A stretch of DNA of 64,000 nt from an uncultured Agathobacter sp. (GCA_944381555.1 CALWLL010000061.1:1-64000); one strand, 5' to 3'; numbered from the stretch's first letter, positions 36,359 through 47,397 are shown. Made by a program: numbers and translations. Notes: generated from the sequence alone by a model not told the origin.

Positions 36359-37318
36359 TTAGTTCTTACGGGCCGTAATATTTACCCACTCGCCCTGATG
36401 ATTAATCTGAACAATTTCCAGTCCTGTTGCCGCAATCGCTTCTCTTACTTCATGTTCCTTAAAATCGATAATCCCAGAGGTGATAAAATATCCGCCCTTT
36501 TTCAGGAGTGCCGGAATCACCGGAGCCATTGGAATAATGACATCTGCCAGAATGTTTGCAACAACAATTTCATATTCTTCTGCTCCGACTTTTTTCTGAA
36601 GCTCTGTATCATCAATCAGGTTGCCCACATAAAAAGTCCCGGGCGCTTCATCCAAATGATTGATTTTCATGTTATCCCTTGTAGAAATCATACAGTCTGC
36701 GTCAATATCTGTTCCTACAACCGCTCTTGCGCCAAGCTTAAGCGCCACAATCGAGAGGATTCCGCTTCCGCAGCCTACATCTAACACCTTTGGATGATCC
36801 TTCCCGATGTATTTTATCAGTTCCCGGATACAAAGCTGGGTGGTCTCATGTTTGCCTGTACCAAAGGAGATGCCCGGATCAATTTCAATCATGAATTTAT
36901 TCTTGTCCTCTTCCTTTAATTCTTCCCATGTTGGTTTAATCAGAATATTATCAATGGTAAAAGAGGTAAAGTATTTCTTCCAGTTGTTAATCCAATCCAA
37001 ATCTTCTGTTTCTGAAGAAGTAATGACGCCGCTTCCCACTTCTACCATGCTCCGCAGTTCTTCTAATCCACGCTTTACCTGTTTTAAACGCTCTGTCTGA
37101 TCGCTGCCGTCATCCTCAATATAAAAACTCACATGACTGATTCCTTCGTCAGGCGGAAGCTCCGGCAGAAAATCAATAAACATATCTGCCTGGTCTGCCT
37201 TCGTAAGAGGCACGTTATCTTCTATCTCAATTCCTTCAATTCCAAGTTCCATCAACATCGATGCCATATAATCTTCTGCTGCCGTTGTCGTCTCAATCGT
37301 ATATTTTTTCCACTTCAT
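36359..37318 (-). CDS. prmA: Ribosomal protein L11 methyltransferase
   Basis: PrmA trimethylates amino groups of ribosomal protein L11. The 319-residue protein has an N-terminal substrate-recognition domain and a class I SAM domain with VLDVGCGSGILSI (about 178-190), preceded by PGISFGTGKHETT, and an IVVANILADVI segment. Its ATG overlaps the stop of a 30-codon membrane ORF by ATGA, suggesting coupled translation. No separate strong SD is seen immediately before the ATG apart from the CAGCAGGA stretch. Confidence 0.96.
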   Translation of the reverse strand: MKWKKYTIETTTAAEDYMASMLMELGIEGIEIEDNVPLTKADQADMFIDFLPELPPDEGISHVSFYIEDDGSDQTERLKQVKRGLEELRSMVEVGSGVITSSETEDLDWINNWKKYFTSFTIDNILIKPTWEELKEEDKNKFMIEIDPGISFGTGKHETTQLCIRELIKYIGKDHPKVLDVGCGSGILSIVALKLGARAVVGTDIDADCMISTRDNMKINHLDEAPGTFYVGNLIDDTELQKKVGAEEYEIVVANILADVIIPMAPVIPALLKKGGYFITSGIIDFKEHEVREAIAATGLEIVQINHQGEWVNITARKN

Positions 37319-37407
37319 TCCTGCTGACCTGCCCTTCTATACTTTCCATATAAAAAAATGAAAACTCCTATAAAATCTATGATTAAGAAAATTACCAATG
37401 TACTCAT
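37315..37407 (-). CDS. 30-residue membrane micro-ORF overlapping prmA
   Basis: An ATG-started frame of 30 codons lies between the prmA promoter and prmA. It encodes a single hydrophobic helix (STLVIFLIIDFIGVFIFLYG) followed by a basic tail KYRRAGQQE. Its TGA stop overlaps the prmA start as ATGA. The transcript start is predicted about 20 nt before it. The weak point is the lack of a clear SD. It may be a leader peptide coupling prmA translation, or a small membrane protein. Function is unknown. Confidence 0.5.
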   Translation of the reverse strand: MSTLVIFLIIDFIGVFIFLYGKYRRAGQQE

Positions 37408-37432
37408 CTCATTCGTAGAAAAACCCTTATAT

Positions 37433-37461
37433 ATATTACATGATTCTTTTGTCTATATCAA
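37433..37461 (-). promoter_or_regulatory. Sigma-A promoter of the prmA operon
   Basis: Minus-strand TTGATA (37456-37461), 17 bp, TAATAT (37433-37438). It sits 13 bp beyond the terminator of the upstream J-domain gene and drives the micro-ORF, prmA, rsmE, the desulfurase and thiI. Confidence 0.75.
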
Positions 37462-37474
37462 TTGTAAAAAACAT

Positions 37475-37514
37475 AAAAAATCGGTATCACAACGATTTTC
37501 TGTCGTGATACCGA
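37475..37514 (-). terminator. Terminator after the coiled-coil J-domain gene
   Basis: TCGGTATCAC pairs with GTGATACCGA (37505-37514 with 37481-37490) and is followed on the minus strand by six T. Strong intrinsic terminator 23 bp after the stop. Confidence 0.9.
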
Positions 37515-37537
37515 CTAATTTTAATATACTTCTGCCT

Positions 37538-37969
37538 CTATAGAAGATACTGGCTAAGCGAATCGTATTCTTTATTGATTGCCAGCACAACCGCATTATC
37601 CCCGTCAATATTGTCCGGATGATAAATCTTAATCAAATCCTTGTAGCGCTTTTTCAATGCCTGCTTATTTCCCACTCCCCGGAAAAATATCCCGCCTGCA
37701 TTTATCACAGAATCAAAAGACGAACGGTAACTCCTCTCCTGAAATTCGTCCACCATATCGTAAAAGGCTTTCTTTTTCGCAATTTCCTCTTTCTCTGCTG
37801 CAAACTTTCTCAATTCTTCTTCAAATATTTTGACCTTCATCTCAAACAGGTTCTTTTCCCTCTCAAGACGGCGGTCTTCTATTTCAACCATGCGGAGAAA
37901 TTCCTTCTTTTCTATATCAAAAAGGCGCTTCTGTTTTTCTAATTCTCTGCGTTCTTCAATGAGCGTCAT
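37538..37969 (-). CDS. Coiled-coil protein with C-terminal J-like domain
   Basis: A 143-residue protein. Residues 1-70 are a charged heptad-like coiled coil (rich in E, K, R). Residues 98-143 carry a J-domain core: helix LKKRYKDLIKIY, the HPD motif in YHPDN, and a following helix AINKEYDSLSQYLL. The usual helix I is short or absent. HPD is what stimulates DnaK ATPase, so it is likely a DnaK co-chaperone for a special client. It is encoded 91 bp after dnaJ and may be heat-regulated with it, though a weak separate promoter is possible. GAGAGGTG precedes the ATG. Confidence 0.85.
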   Translation of the reverse strand: MTLIEERRELEKQKRLFDIEKKEFLRMVEIEDRRLEREKNLFEMKVKIFEEELRKFAAEKEEIAKKKAFYDMVDEFQERSYRSSFDSVINAGGIFFRGVGNKQALKKRYKDLIKIYHPDNIDGDNAVVLAINKEYDSLSQYLL

Positions 37970-38060
37970 GACACACCTCTCTTATATATGAACTCCATTT
38001 CGTTTCGGTAACATAATTATCATATAGCATTTTGTGTCATGATTCCATAGGCGATTTTCA

Positions 38061-39245
38061 CTATAAATCATCCAGAGATTCTTTGATTTTGTCCATAAAT
38101 CCTTTTTTCTTCTTCTCCGTTGGCGCTCCGCCTTCTTTTGTAAGAGAGCCTCCGGTAAGCTCGTCAAACCTGCGAAGAGCCTCCTTCGCCTCCTTACTAA
38201 GCCCTGTCGGAGTTGCAACAACCAAAGTTACATAATGATCCCCGCGCACTTCTTTGTTCCGAACAGAAGGCACACCTTTTCCTTTCAGACGGATACGGGT
38301 TCCTGTCTGTGTTCCGGCTGCTACTGTATAAAGGATATCGCCATCCACCGTTTTAATACGGACATCGCCGCCTAATGCTGCAATTGCATAGGAGATATTG
38401 GCATTTGAAAAAATGTTCATATCCTGACGTTCAAACTGATTGCTTCTGGATACCACAACCTCTACGAGAAGATCACCGCGCGGGCCGCCATTGACGCCCG
38501 GTTCGCCATACTCACGCACACGCACGCACTGACCATTGTCAATGCCCGCCGGAATTTCAACCTTCTTACGAATCTTCTTTACAATATATCCGCTGCCATA
38601 ACAATCCGCGCAGCGTTCTTTTACCACCTTACCTGTTCCGTTGCAGTCAGGACAGGTCGTAACATTCTGCATCATGCCAAACAAAGACTGCTGGGAATAT
38701 ACCACTTTACCTTTGCCGCCACACTTGCCGCAAGTTTCCGGACGTGTACCTGGTTTTGCACCGGTTCCACCGCAGGTAGCACATGTTTCTTTATAAGAAA
38801 ACTCAATTTCCTTTTCACAGCCAAAAATTGCTTCCTCAAAGGTAATACGGACGCTCATACGTACATTTGCGCCTTGTCTTGAACCGTTACTAGAACGTCT
38901 GCTTCCGCCGCCAAATCCGCCGCCAAATCCACCGCCAAAGAAGTCACCAAAAATATCGCCGAAAATATCGCTCATATCCATATTGGAGAAATCGAATCCT
39001 CCGGCGCCGCCCGCACCTTCAAATGCAGAATGTCCAAACTGGTCATATTGTCTTCGTTTTTCCGCATCGCTAAGTACAGCATAAGCCTCCTGCGCCTCTT
39101 TAAACTTCGCTTCGCATTCTGCATCCCCCGGATGTGCGTCCGGATGGTACTTTTTTGCAAGCGTACGGAATGCTTTTTTTATTTCTGCGTCATCGGCGTT
39201 TTTTGAAACCCCAAGGACCTCATAATAGTCACGTTTATCTGCCAT
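38061..39245 (-). CDS. dnaJ: Chaperone protein DnaJ
   Basis: A 394-residue type I Hsp40 that delivers clients to DnaK and stimulates its ATPase. It shows a J domain (about 1-72, HPD in YHPDAHPGD), a Gly/Phe-rich linker (about 75-115), a zinc region with four CxxCxGxG repeats (about 140-215), and a C-terminal client-binding domain. The second ATG (39245) is used because GAGG lies 9 nt before it; the ATG two codons upstream is too close. Last gene of the hrcA operon, separated from dnaK by a stable hairpin. Confidence 0.97.
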   Translation of the reverse strand: MADKRDYYEVLGVSKNADDAEIKKAFRTLAKKYHPDAHPGDAECEAKFKEAQEAYAVLSDAEKRRQYDQFGHSAFEGAGGAGGFDFSNMDMSDIFGDIFGDFFGGGFGGGFGGGSRRSSNGSRQGANVRMSVRITFEEAIFGCEKEIEFSYKETCATCGGTGAKPGTRPETCGKCGGKGKVVYSQQSLFGMMQNVTTCPDCNGTGKVVKERCADCYGSGYIVKKIRKKVEIPAGIDNGQCVRVREYGEPGVNGGPRGDLLVEVVVSRSNQFERQDMNIFSNANISYAIAALGGDVRIKTVDGDILYTVAAGTQTGTRIRLKGKGVPSVRNKEVRGDHYVTLVVATPTGLSKEAKEALRRFDELTGGSLTKEGGAPTEKKKKGFMDKIKESLDDL

Positions 39246-39283
39246 TTTCATTTTCCTCGTTAAAACTTTCTAATCAAACTCAA

Positions 39284-39315
39284 ATTGTCAGAGTGCCCTT
39301 TAACACTCTGACAAT
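39284..39315 (-). terminator. Intercistronic hairpin between dnaK and dnaJ
   Basis: Perfect 12-bp stem (ATTGTCAGAGTG/CACTCTGACAAT) with an 8-nt loop, followed by a poor U-tract (TTGAGTTTG). It probably acts as a partial terminator or RNA-stability element, lowering dnaJ relative to dnaK. Confidence 0.7.
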
Positions 39316-39327
39316 CCAATTTCCTTT

Positions 39328-41217
<1,890 letters not shown>

Positions 41218-41265
41218 TTATTAGAAAATTTGATTGTTACCTTTATTATTAAGTTGTTTGCCAAC

Positions 41266-41865
41266 CTAACTTACTACTCCTACCATACTATGTCTTACCA
41301 CAGTATCTTTATACGTATATCCCTTCATAAATTCCTGCGCAACGATACCGGACTCATATTCTTCACTTTCCACCTGCGTAACTGCATTGTGGAAATCAGG
41401 ATTAAATTCCTGACCGACTGCTTCAATCGGTTTTACACCGATTGTTTCAAGTTCTGTCACAAGCTGTTTGTAAACCTGTAGCATTCCCTGAACAAAGGCA
41501 TCGTCCTTATCCGCCTCTTCTACTGTTGTAAAACCTCGTTCAAAGTTATCTACAATCGGAAGTATCTTTTCAATGACTGTTCTTGCTCCCATGTCGAACA
41601 TGGCAGATTTTTCTTTTTCCGTTCTCTTGCGGAAATTATCAAACTCAGCCATCTGGCGTCTTATCCGGTCGTTTAATTCTTCAATCTGTTCATCTTTTTT
41701 GTCTTTTTTCTTCTTGAAAAAACCTTCTTTTTTAGGTTTATCTTCTTCAACTTTTTCTGTTTCTTTTCCTTCTACCGTATCCTCTGCTTCAGATCCTACA
41801 GATTCTACCGTTTCACCGTTTTGTTCATTTTCTTCATCCATGACTTTCTTAACTTCTTCTGCCAC
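41266..41865 (-). CDS. grpE: Nucleotide exchange factor GrpE
   Basis: GrpE releases ADP from DnaK. The 199-residue protein has a long acidic, disordered N-terminal region (1-75, many Glu and Lys), a coiled coil (RRQMAEFDNFRKRTEKEK), and the beta domain with the family segment NPDFHNAVTQVESEEYESGIV. Length is normal. It lies 14 bp after hrcA and 63 bp before dnaK. Confidence 0.97.
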   Translation of the reverse strand: MAEEVKKVMDEENEQNGETVESVGSEAEDTVEGKETEKVEEDKPKKEGFFKKKKDKKDEQIEELNDRIRRQMAEFDNFRKRTEKEKSAMFDMGARTVIEKILPIVDNFERGFTTVEEADKDDAFVQGMLQVYKQLVTELETIGVKPIEAVGQEFNPDFHNAVTQVESEEYESGIVAQEFMKGYTYKDTVVRHSMVGVVS

Positions 41866-41879
41866 TTGTTACCGCCTTT

Positions 41880-42938
41880 CTAACTGTCACCTTCCGCTTT
41901 GTTTAGCATGCCGTCTAACTGGCTGCGCAAAGTTTTCAGGTTATCCATTACGTTTTCATAGTCCATACGTTTTGGTCCGATAATACCTATCGTACCCTTA
42001 ACACCATCTCCCAATTCATAGGTTGCTGTTACTACGCTGCAATCCTTCATCGTCCGGATTGGTGTCTCATCTCCTATATAAATCTGAATTCCTGTTTCTG
42101 ATTCTTCATCATTAAGGACTTCGTTTACCAGACTCATCAATTCTTCTTTCTCCTCAAACGCTGACAAAAGATTTGTCGCACTTTCAGAGCCGGACAGTTC
42201 CGGATATTTCAAAATGTTTGTCGCGCCGCTGGTGTAAATCTGAAGGTCTTCATTTTCACTCAGCGCCTGTGCCAAAGCATCCATCACATCACTTACTACC
42301 TGACTGTGGATGCCTGCCTGTTCTTTTAAGCGGGCAATTGTTCCGAGGTTGATTTCCTGTAAGGACAATCCGTTTAATGCTGTATTTAGCAGGATGTTCA
42401 GTTTCAGTAATGTTTCGCTATCCAATGACTCATTCACCGAAATAACGTGATTCTTGACTATGTTGCTGTTCATCACAACAACCGCTAATATCTGGCGCTC
42501 ATCAATATGAGAAAGCTGAATAAACTTTACTTTATTACGAAAAGAAGGGGCTGTTATCATGGTCGCGTAATTAGTATTTGCAGCTAATAGCTTTGCAACC
42601 TGTTTTAGTACCTGTTCCATCTTCTGTGTCTTCTCAATGACGAATTCCTTCATTTCCGTAACTTCTCTGTCCTTTTCCTTCATCAGGTGGTCCACATAAA
42701 AACGATACCCTTTATCAGAAGGAATACGGCCTGCGGAAGTATGCGGCTGAACGATATATCCCAGTTCCTCTAAGTCTGCCATCTCGTTACGAATGGTTGC
42801 AGAACTCAAATTCAAATCTGTATATTTGGAAATTGTTCTTGAACCTACCGGCTCGCCGGTTTCTAAGTAATTGCGAATGATTGCATCTAAAATCTTAACT
42901 TTTCTCTCATCTAATAACTGTTCGTTTTTGTCTCCCAT
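41880..42938 (-). CDS. hrcA: Heat-inducible transcription repressor HrcA
   Basis: HrcA binds CIRCE and represses chaperone genes; its folding depends on GroEL. The 352-residue protein has an N-terminal winged helix (ILDAIIRNYLETGEPVGSRTISK... SSATIRNEMADLEELG), a GAF-like dimerisation domain and a C-terminal segment GTIGIIGPKRMDYENVM typical of the family. First gene of the operon, behind a promoter with a perfect CIRCE, so it is autoregulated. Confidence 0.98.
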   Translation of the reverse strand: MGDKNEQLLDERKVKILDAIIRNYLETGEPVGSRTISKYTDLNLSSATIRNEMADLEELGYIVQPHTSAGRIPSDKGYRFYVDHLMKEKDREVTEMKEFVIEKTQKMEQVLKQVAKLLAANTNYATMITAPSFRNKVKFIQLSHIDERQILAVVVMNSNIVKNHVISVNESLDSETLLKLNILLNTALNGLSLQEINLGTIARLKEQAGIHSQVVSDVMDALAQALSENEDLQIYTSGATNILKYPELSGSESATNLLSAFEEKEELMSLVNEVLNDEESETGIQIYIGDETPIRTMKDCSVVTATYELGDGVKGTIGIIGPKRMDYENVMDNLKTLRSQLDGMLNKAEGDS

Positions 42939-42991
42939 ATATCTTCCTTACTTTCGTTCGGTATATGTGTTGAGTAGTTACTTTGAAGCTG

Positions 42992-43018
42992 TTAGCACTC
43001 ATCAAGTTGGAGTGCTAA
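42992..43018 (-). promoter_or_regulatory. CIRCE operator (HrcA binding site)
   Basis: TTAGCACTC (42992-43000), nine bases, GAGTGCTAA (43010-43018). It is a perfect copy of the CIRCE consensus. It lies about 15 bp downstream of the predicted -10, in the leader of hrcA. Confidence 0.98.
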
Positions 43019-43032
43019 TATTTACAGTTATC

Positions 43033-43061
43033 AAGATACCACCCAAAGAATTCTTTGTCAA
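43033..43061 (-). promoter_or_regulatory. Sigma-A promoter of the hrcA operon
   Basis: Minus-strand TTGACA (43056-43061), 17 bp, TATCTT (43033-43038), directly upstream of the CIRCE element. Confidence 0.88.
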
Positions 43062-43111
43062 CACCGTTTTGCAATTTTATAGTTATTTTATAATTAGAAC
43101 AACGTTATTCT

Positions 43112-43150
43112 CTTTTCACACCTTCATGTATCACGGTCTTTCCTATGATA
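43112..43150 (-). repeat. 39-nt intergenic element, copy B
   Basis: On the minus strand it begins TATCATAGGAAAGACCGTGA and matches copy C in 33 of 39 positions. It follows the hemW terminator's U-tract within 2 bp and lies about 50 bp upstream of the hrcA promoter. Confidence 0.75.
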
Positions 43151-43151
43151 C

Positions 43152-43189
43152 AAAAAAAACAGGCTAAGGAATATTTCGATTCCTTAACC
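43152..43189 (-). terminator. Terminator after hemW
   Basis: GGTTAAGGAAT pairs with ATTCCTTAGCC (11 bp, one wobble), followed on the minus strand by CTG and eight T. Strong intrinsic terminator 13 bp after the hemW stop. Confidence 0.93.
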
Positions 43190-43202
43190 TTTTTTATATC
43201 CA

Positions 43203-44360
43203 TTAATCAATCAGAAATTGAGCCAATACATAATTCGATAAATCTGCCCCTTTTTCTGACAGAGCAATTCGTCCCTCACGAATCATAAGCATTCCTTCTG
43301 CCTTTAGCTTTTCCAATGCAGCATGATATATCCCGTCAATTGGGATTCCAAATTCCCGGAAGAAACGTTCTCTCGTAACCCCCTCTTTCATTCGAAGCCC
43401 AAGAAACATAAATTCTTCCATCTGCGCTTTTCTGGAAATCTCGTCCGCAGTCCTGTTTTTCGCCGGCTCTTTCATGTATTCATATAAATCCGCAGTATTT
43501 GCATAACGTACATTCTCAATCAGGGAAGCCGCGCCAAGTCCGAGCCCAAGATAATTTTCTCTTGTCCAATACCCGATGTTATGGATACATTCATAACCCG
43601 GCTGTGCAAAGTTGGATATCTCATACTGGATATACCCCGCTTTATCCAGATATTCCTGTGTCATTTTATAAATCCGGCAGACCTCCTCTTCCGTCGGAAG
43701 CACATCTGTCGGCATCCCCGCCTCCTGTTTTAGCGCATCAGACTTGTAACGCTCATAAAATGGTGTTCCCTTCTCTATAATAAGTGAATATGCCGAAATG
43801 TGATTGGGTTTGAGTCTGACCACCTTCTGTAATGTTCTTAAGAATTTATCACAGGTCTGATAGGGAATCCCATTAATCAAATCCACATTAATATTGGAAA
43901 ATCCCGCATTTCTTGCAAGTTCATAGGTCTTTACAAACTGTTCAAACGTATGGATTCTGCCCAGAATTTTTAATTCCTCATTGTCAGCCGACTGAAGACC
44001 GATACTCAGGCGATTGATGCCTGCCATACGGTACTGCTCCAATTTAGCGGCTGTTACCGTTCCCGGATTGCACTCCATAGAGACTTCCGCCTCTTTAGAG
44101 ACCTGAAAGCTCGTATAAACCGTATCCAGAATCTCCGACATCTTATTTTCATCCAGCCAGCTTGGTGTTCCGCCGCCAATATAAATGGTGCTGACCGTAT
44201 AATCCTTCATCCGGGCGCCATAGGCCTTAATTTCCCGCATCAAAGCATCTGCGTACTTTCCCTGTGTGTGTTCATCACAGGAAAAGGACAAGAAGTCACA
44301 ATAACCGCACTTTTTTACACAGAATGGAATATGCACATATAACTCTAAATTATTCCTCAT
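43203..44360 (-). CDS. hemW: Radical SAM heme chaperone HemW
   Basis: A 385-residue radical SAM protein once annotated as oxygen-independent coproporphyrinogen oxidase. The cluster motif is Cys14-x3-Cys18-x2-Cys21 (CVKKCGYC), GGTPSWL follows, and the C-terminal HemN-like domain is present. HemW lacks the fourth cysteine of HemN and is thought to bind and deliver heme rather than oxidise coproporphyrinogen. It lies 62 bp after lepA, an association conserved in many Firmicutes, and upstream of hrcA, also conserved. Confidence 0.95.
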   Translation of the reverse strand: MRNNLELYVHIPFCVKKCGYCDFLSFSCDEHTQGKYADALMREIKAYGARMKDYTVSTIYIGGGTPSWLDENKMSEILDTVYTSFQVSKEAEVSMECNPGTVTAAKLEQYRMAGINRLSIGLQSADNEELKILGRIHTFEQFVKTYELARNAGFSNINVDLINGIPYQTCDKFLRTLQKVVRLKPNHISAYSLIIEKGTPFYERYKSDALKQEAGMPTDVLPTEEEVCRIYKMTQEYLDKAGYIQYEISNFAQPGYECIHNIGYWTRENYLGLGLGAASLIENVRYANTADLYEYMKEPAKNRTADEISRKAQMEEFMFLGLRMKEGVTRERFFREFGIPIDGIYHAALEKLKAEGMLMIREGRIALSEKGADLSNYVLAQFLID

Positions 44361-44422
44361 GACCTTGTCCTCTTTCTTATTTCCATATTTATTTTTATCT
44401 TTACATTTGTACCGCTTTAAAA

Positions 44423-46234
44423 TTAGTCTTCATCTAACTTTAAAACACTCATGAATGCTTCCTGTGGAATTTCTACATTTCCAACCTGACGCATTCTCTT
44501 CTTGCCTTCTTTTTGTTTCTCAAGCAGCTTTCTCTTACGGGATATATCACCGCCGTAGCATTTTGCAAGAACATCTTTTCTCATCGCTTTGACTGTTTCG
44601 CGGGCAATAATTTTGCCGCCGACAGCAGCCTGAATCGGGATTTCAAATAAGTGCCTCGGAATCTCCCCTTTGAGGCGTTCACACATTCTGCGTCCACGCT
44701 CATATGCGTTGTCCTTAAATACGATAAAGGACAGCGCATCCATCATTTCATGATTGATTAAAATATCCAGTTTTACCAGTTCAGAACGTTCATAGCCTTT
44801 TAACTCATAGTCAAAGGAGGCATATCCTCTGGAGCGTGATTTTAATGCATCAAAGAAATCATAAATAATTTCATTCAGCGGAAGCTCGTATTTTAAAAGC
44901 GCACGGGTTTCTTCGAGATACTCCATACCGATATAGTTCCCCCGCCGTTCCTGGCAAAGCGTCATGATAGAACCCACATAATCCTTTGTAACCATGATTT
45001 CTGCCGACACATATGGCTCTTCCATATATTCAATCTCAGACGGATCCGGTAAATTTGACGGATTGGTCAAATCAATTACCTCGCCATTTGTTTTGTGTAC
45101 TTTGTAAATAACGCCCGGTGCAGTCGTAACTAAGTCCAGGTCAAATTCTCTTTCCAGACGTTCCTGAATGATTTCCAGATGCAATAATCCTAAGAACCCG
45201 CAGCGGAAGCCAAATCCTAATGCCAGTGAGGTTTCAGGCTCAAAATGCAGCGAAGCATCGTTAATCTGCAATTTTTCCAATGCATCTCTTAAATCCGGAT
45301 ATCTTGCACTGTCTGCCGGATAAATACCGCAGTAAACCATCGGATTTACCTTCTTATAACCCGGAAGCGCCTCTGCACACGGACGGTTTGCATTGGTTAC
45401 CGTATCGCCGACACGCGTATCCGCCACATTCTTGATGCTCGCCGTAAAATAGCCTACCATACCTGCGGATAATTCTTCGCATGGAATAAACTGACCCGCA
45501 CCAAAGTAACCAACCTCTGCAACCTGTGCGGATGCACCGGTCGCCATCATCTTAATTGGGTCTCCAACCTTAATCGTACCTTCTTTGATGCGGCAGAATA
45601 CCATAACCCCCTTATAGGAATCGTACAATGCGTCAAAAATCAAGGCCTTAAGCGGTGCGTCCGGATTTCCCGCCGGAGCAGGAATTTTCTCCACAATCTG
45701 CTCTAGTACATCTTCGATGTTAAGACCTGTCTTTGCAGAAATACGCGGCGCATCCATAGCTTCAATGCCAATAACGTCCTCTATCTCTTTGCATACCTCA
45801 TCCGGTCTTGCAGACGGAAGGTCGATCTTATTGATAACCGGAAAAACATCCAGATTATGGTCTAACGCAAGATATACATTCGCTAAGGTCTGCGCCTCCA
45901 CCCCCTGCGCTGCATCTACAACCAAAATTGCCCCGTCACAGGCAGCAAGGCTTCTCGATACCTCATAGTTAAAGTCTACATGCCCCGGCGTATCAATTAA
46001 GTTAAAAATGTATTCCTCCCCATCTTTTGCCTTATATATAATTCGCACAGCCTGCGACTTGATGGTAATCCCGCGTTCACGCTCAAGATCCATATTGTCA
46101 AGCACCTGCGCCTGCATCTCACGCTCCGTCAGAGTCCCCGTCTTTTCGATAATGCGGTCTGCCAGAGTCGATTTTCCGTGGTCAATGTGGGCAATGATAC
46201 AAAAATTACGAATTTTATCCTGTTTTACTGACAT
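44423..46234 (-). CDS. lepA: Translation elongation factor 4 (LepA)
   Basis: A 603-residue GTPase that acts on ribosomes. The G motifs are [13 protein letters not shown] (G1), DTPGHVDF (G3) and NKIDLPSA (G4). Domain II, EF-G-like domains III and V, and the unique LepA C-terminal domain ending with [17 protein letters not shown] follow. Length is standard. It begins the lepA-hemW transcript from a strong promoter 63-91 bp upstream. Confidence 0.98.
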   Translation of the reverse strand: MSVKQDKIRNFCIIAHIDHGKSTLADRIIEKTGTLTEREMQAQVLDNMDLERERGITIKSQAVRIIYKAKDGEEYIFNLIDTPGHVDFNYEVSRSLAACDGAILVVDAAQGVEAQTLANVYLALDHNLDVFPVINKIDLPSARPDEVCKEIEDVIGIEAMDAPRISAKTGLNIEDVLEQIVEKIPAPAGNPDAPLKALIFDALYDSYKGVMVFCRIKEGTIKVGDPIKMMATGASAQVAEVGYFGAGQFIPCEELSAGMVGYFTASIKNVADTRVGDTVTNANRPCAEALPGYKKVNPMVYCGIYPADSARYPDLRDALEKLQINDASLHFEPETSLALGFGFRCGFLGLLHLEIIQERLEREFDLDLVTTAPGVIYKVHKTNGEVIDLTNPSNLPDPSEIEYMEEPYVSAEIMVTKDYVGSIMTLCQERRGNYIGMEYLEETRALLKYELPLNEIIYDFFDALKSRSRGYASFDYELKGYERSELVKLDILINHEMMDALSFIVFKDNAYERGRRMCERLKGEIPRHLFEIPIQAAVGGKIIARETVKAMRKDVLAKCYGGDISRKRKLLEKQKEGKKRMRQVGNVEIPQEAFMSVLKLDED

Positions 46235-46296
46235 ATCTTGTCCTCATTTCTTTTCTGTTTATGATTATGCATATATTCGCGTAATAATTCTAGGAT

Positions 46297-46325
46297 ATTA
46301 TAAGGGAAAAAAGTGGGGTTTTCAA
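46297..46325 (-). promoter_or_regulatory. Sigma-A promoter of lepA-hemW
   Basis: Minus-strand TTGAAA (46320-46325), 17 bp, TATAAT (46297-46302), leaving a leader of about 55 nt before lepA with GAGGAC as the ribosome binding site. Confidence 0.85.
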
Positions 46326-46570
46326 TTCTTTTTCATTATTAAGTGTATCTGTTTCTTTATATGTAATCTGTTCTGCCATCTAATATACGCATAATTGAAA
46401 TCTTATCTTCCCTTATATTATATAATCTTACGATATAATGTAATATAGATTCGTTTCTCTCTTTATTCTCTCTGATAAAGTTCTTCCCATATAGGGATGT
46501 TCGCGCCCGAGCGGTATCGCAAAGCGATTACTTCCTTTCCGCGAGGTGCGCATCCATCGCGGAGCGTTTT

Positions 46571-46632
46571 TATATCATAGGAAAGTTGCTCTCTTTCACA
46601 CATTAATGCATCATGGTCTTTCCTATGATATA
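46571..46632 (-). repeat. 39-nt intergenic element, copy C, inside a 15-bp inverted repeat
   Basis: The core (46592-46630) begins TATCATAGGAAAGACCATGA on the minus strand. Here the first 15 nt recur in inverse orientation at 46571-46585 (TATATCATAGGAAAG against CTTTCCTATGATATA at 46618-46632), giving a long hairpin with a 32-nt loop. The element follows the Crp-like gene's terminator directly. Confidence 0.8.
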
Positions 46633-46655
46633 GAAAAAGAGGCAAATTCTGCCTC
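46633..46655 (-). terminator. Terminator of the nucleoside operon
   Basis: GAGGCA pairs with TGCCTC around a 5-nt loop; on the minus strand TTTTTC follows. It stands 4 bp after the stop of the Crp-like gene. Confidence 0.85.
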
Positions 46656-46659
46656 TTCT

Positions 46660-47397
46660 TTACGCATGTGTCTGATCCAGAATATCTTCTAGATATTCCT
46701 TCATCTTCCGGTATTGTTCCTTTGATATTATGATTTTATGTCCCCTGCGTTCGATAAATCCGTCTTCTTCCATCTTTTTGACAGAACGGTTTACCGTCTT
46801 AATACTGAAGCCACTTCGTTCTGCCAATTCCTGACGGCTGATATCTAAACAGAAGTCCCCTTTTGCTTTACTCTTCTCATAGTTTTTTGAAAACATATAG
46901 ATAAAGCGGTCTGTTCCCTGCAAAAACAGAAACAGCCTGTTGACGCGTGTCTGTTCCAGCAGATAACTGCCCATCGACTCAATTTCTAAACGAAGGGCAT
47001 TCTTATCGTCCCAAATCCATTTTTCATAATTCTTCTTAGACAAAATCAAAAATGTACATGGGGTTGTTGTGACCAAAGTCGTCATATAATCTGAAACCTT
47101 AAAAAAGGCCTCCATTGCTCCAAATACGTTTACCCCGTTTAGCCTCATAAAGTCAAATGCAAATCCTTTTACCCGATAATCAACGGCTCGAATACTTCCC
47201 TCCAAAAGGATATAAATATAGTCCGCAGGAGAATTTTCCTCAATAAAGACTACATTTTTATCCTTTTTCACAAGCTGCATTGCCTCAATTACCCAATAGG
47301 GTGCATTGCTTAAATATTTATTTAAATACTCAGCCTGATCCTTTGGAAGACGCTTTGAAATCTCTTCCAGACGTGCTGTTATCTCCTGGTATACCAT
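46660..47397 (-). CDS. Crp/Fnr-family transcriptional regulator
   Basis: A 245-residue regulator with an N-terminal cyclic-nucleotide-binding-type beta barrel (about 40-150, with DYIYILLEGSIRAVDYR) and a C-terminal winged helix (about 185-230, with SRQELAERSGFSIKTVNRSVKKMEEDGFIERRG split over the recognition helix). No Fnr-type cysteine cluster is seen, so oxygen sensing is unlikely. It is the last gene of the nucleoside operon, starting within the stop codon of the preceding gene (TAATG), and probably responds to a nucleoside-derived signal. The ligand is unknown. Confidence 0.88.
   Translation of the reverse strand: MVYQEITARLEEISKRLPKDQAEYLNKYLSNAPYWVIEAMQLVKKDKNVVFIEENSPADYIYILLEGSIRAVDYRVKGFAFDFMRLNGVNVFGAMEAFFKVSDYMTTLVTTTPCTFLILSKKNYEKWIWDDKNALRLEIESMGSYLLEQTRVNRLFLFLQGTDRFIYMFSKNYEKSKAKGDFCLDISRQELAERSGFSIKTVNRSVKKMEEDGFIERRGHKIIISKEQYRKMKEYLEDILDQTHA

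Larger units (their letters stand above)
46235..46659. other. 425-bp intergenic region with hairpins and repeat element
   Basis: No convincing protein gene. It holds the lepA promoter (46297-46325), an AT-rich stretch (46385-46460), several hairpins, the extended copy C of the interspersed element, and the terminator of the Crp-like gene. Hairpins include ATCGC/GCGAT (46516-46528) and CCGCGA/TCGCGG (46539-46562) with five T next to it on the plus strand, so a plus-strand small RNA ending near 46571 is possible. The 46480-46570 part is much more GC-rich than its surroundings. Confidence 0.6.

Noticed and set aside
46501..46573. GC-rich block considered as a tRNA gene
   Set aside because: Hairpins do not form a cloverleaf; no T-loop or acceptor pairing.
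46463..46645. Minus-strand 60-codon open frame before lepA
   Set aside because: It starts inside the terminator of the Crp-like gene, runs across the repeat element and hairpins, has no ribosome binding site and no recognisable protein features.
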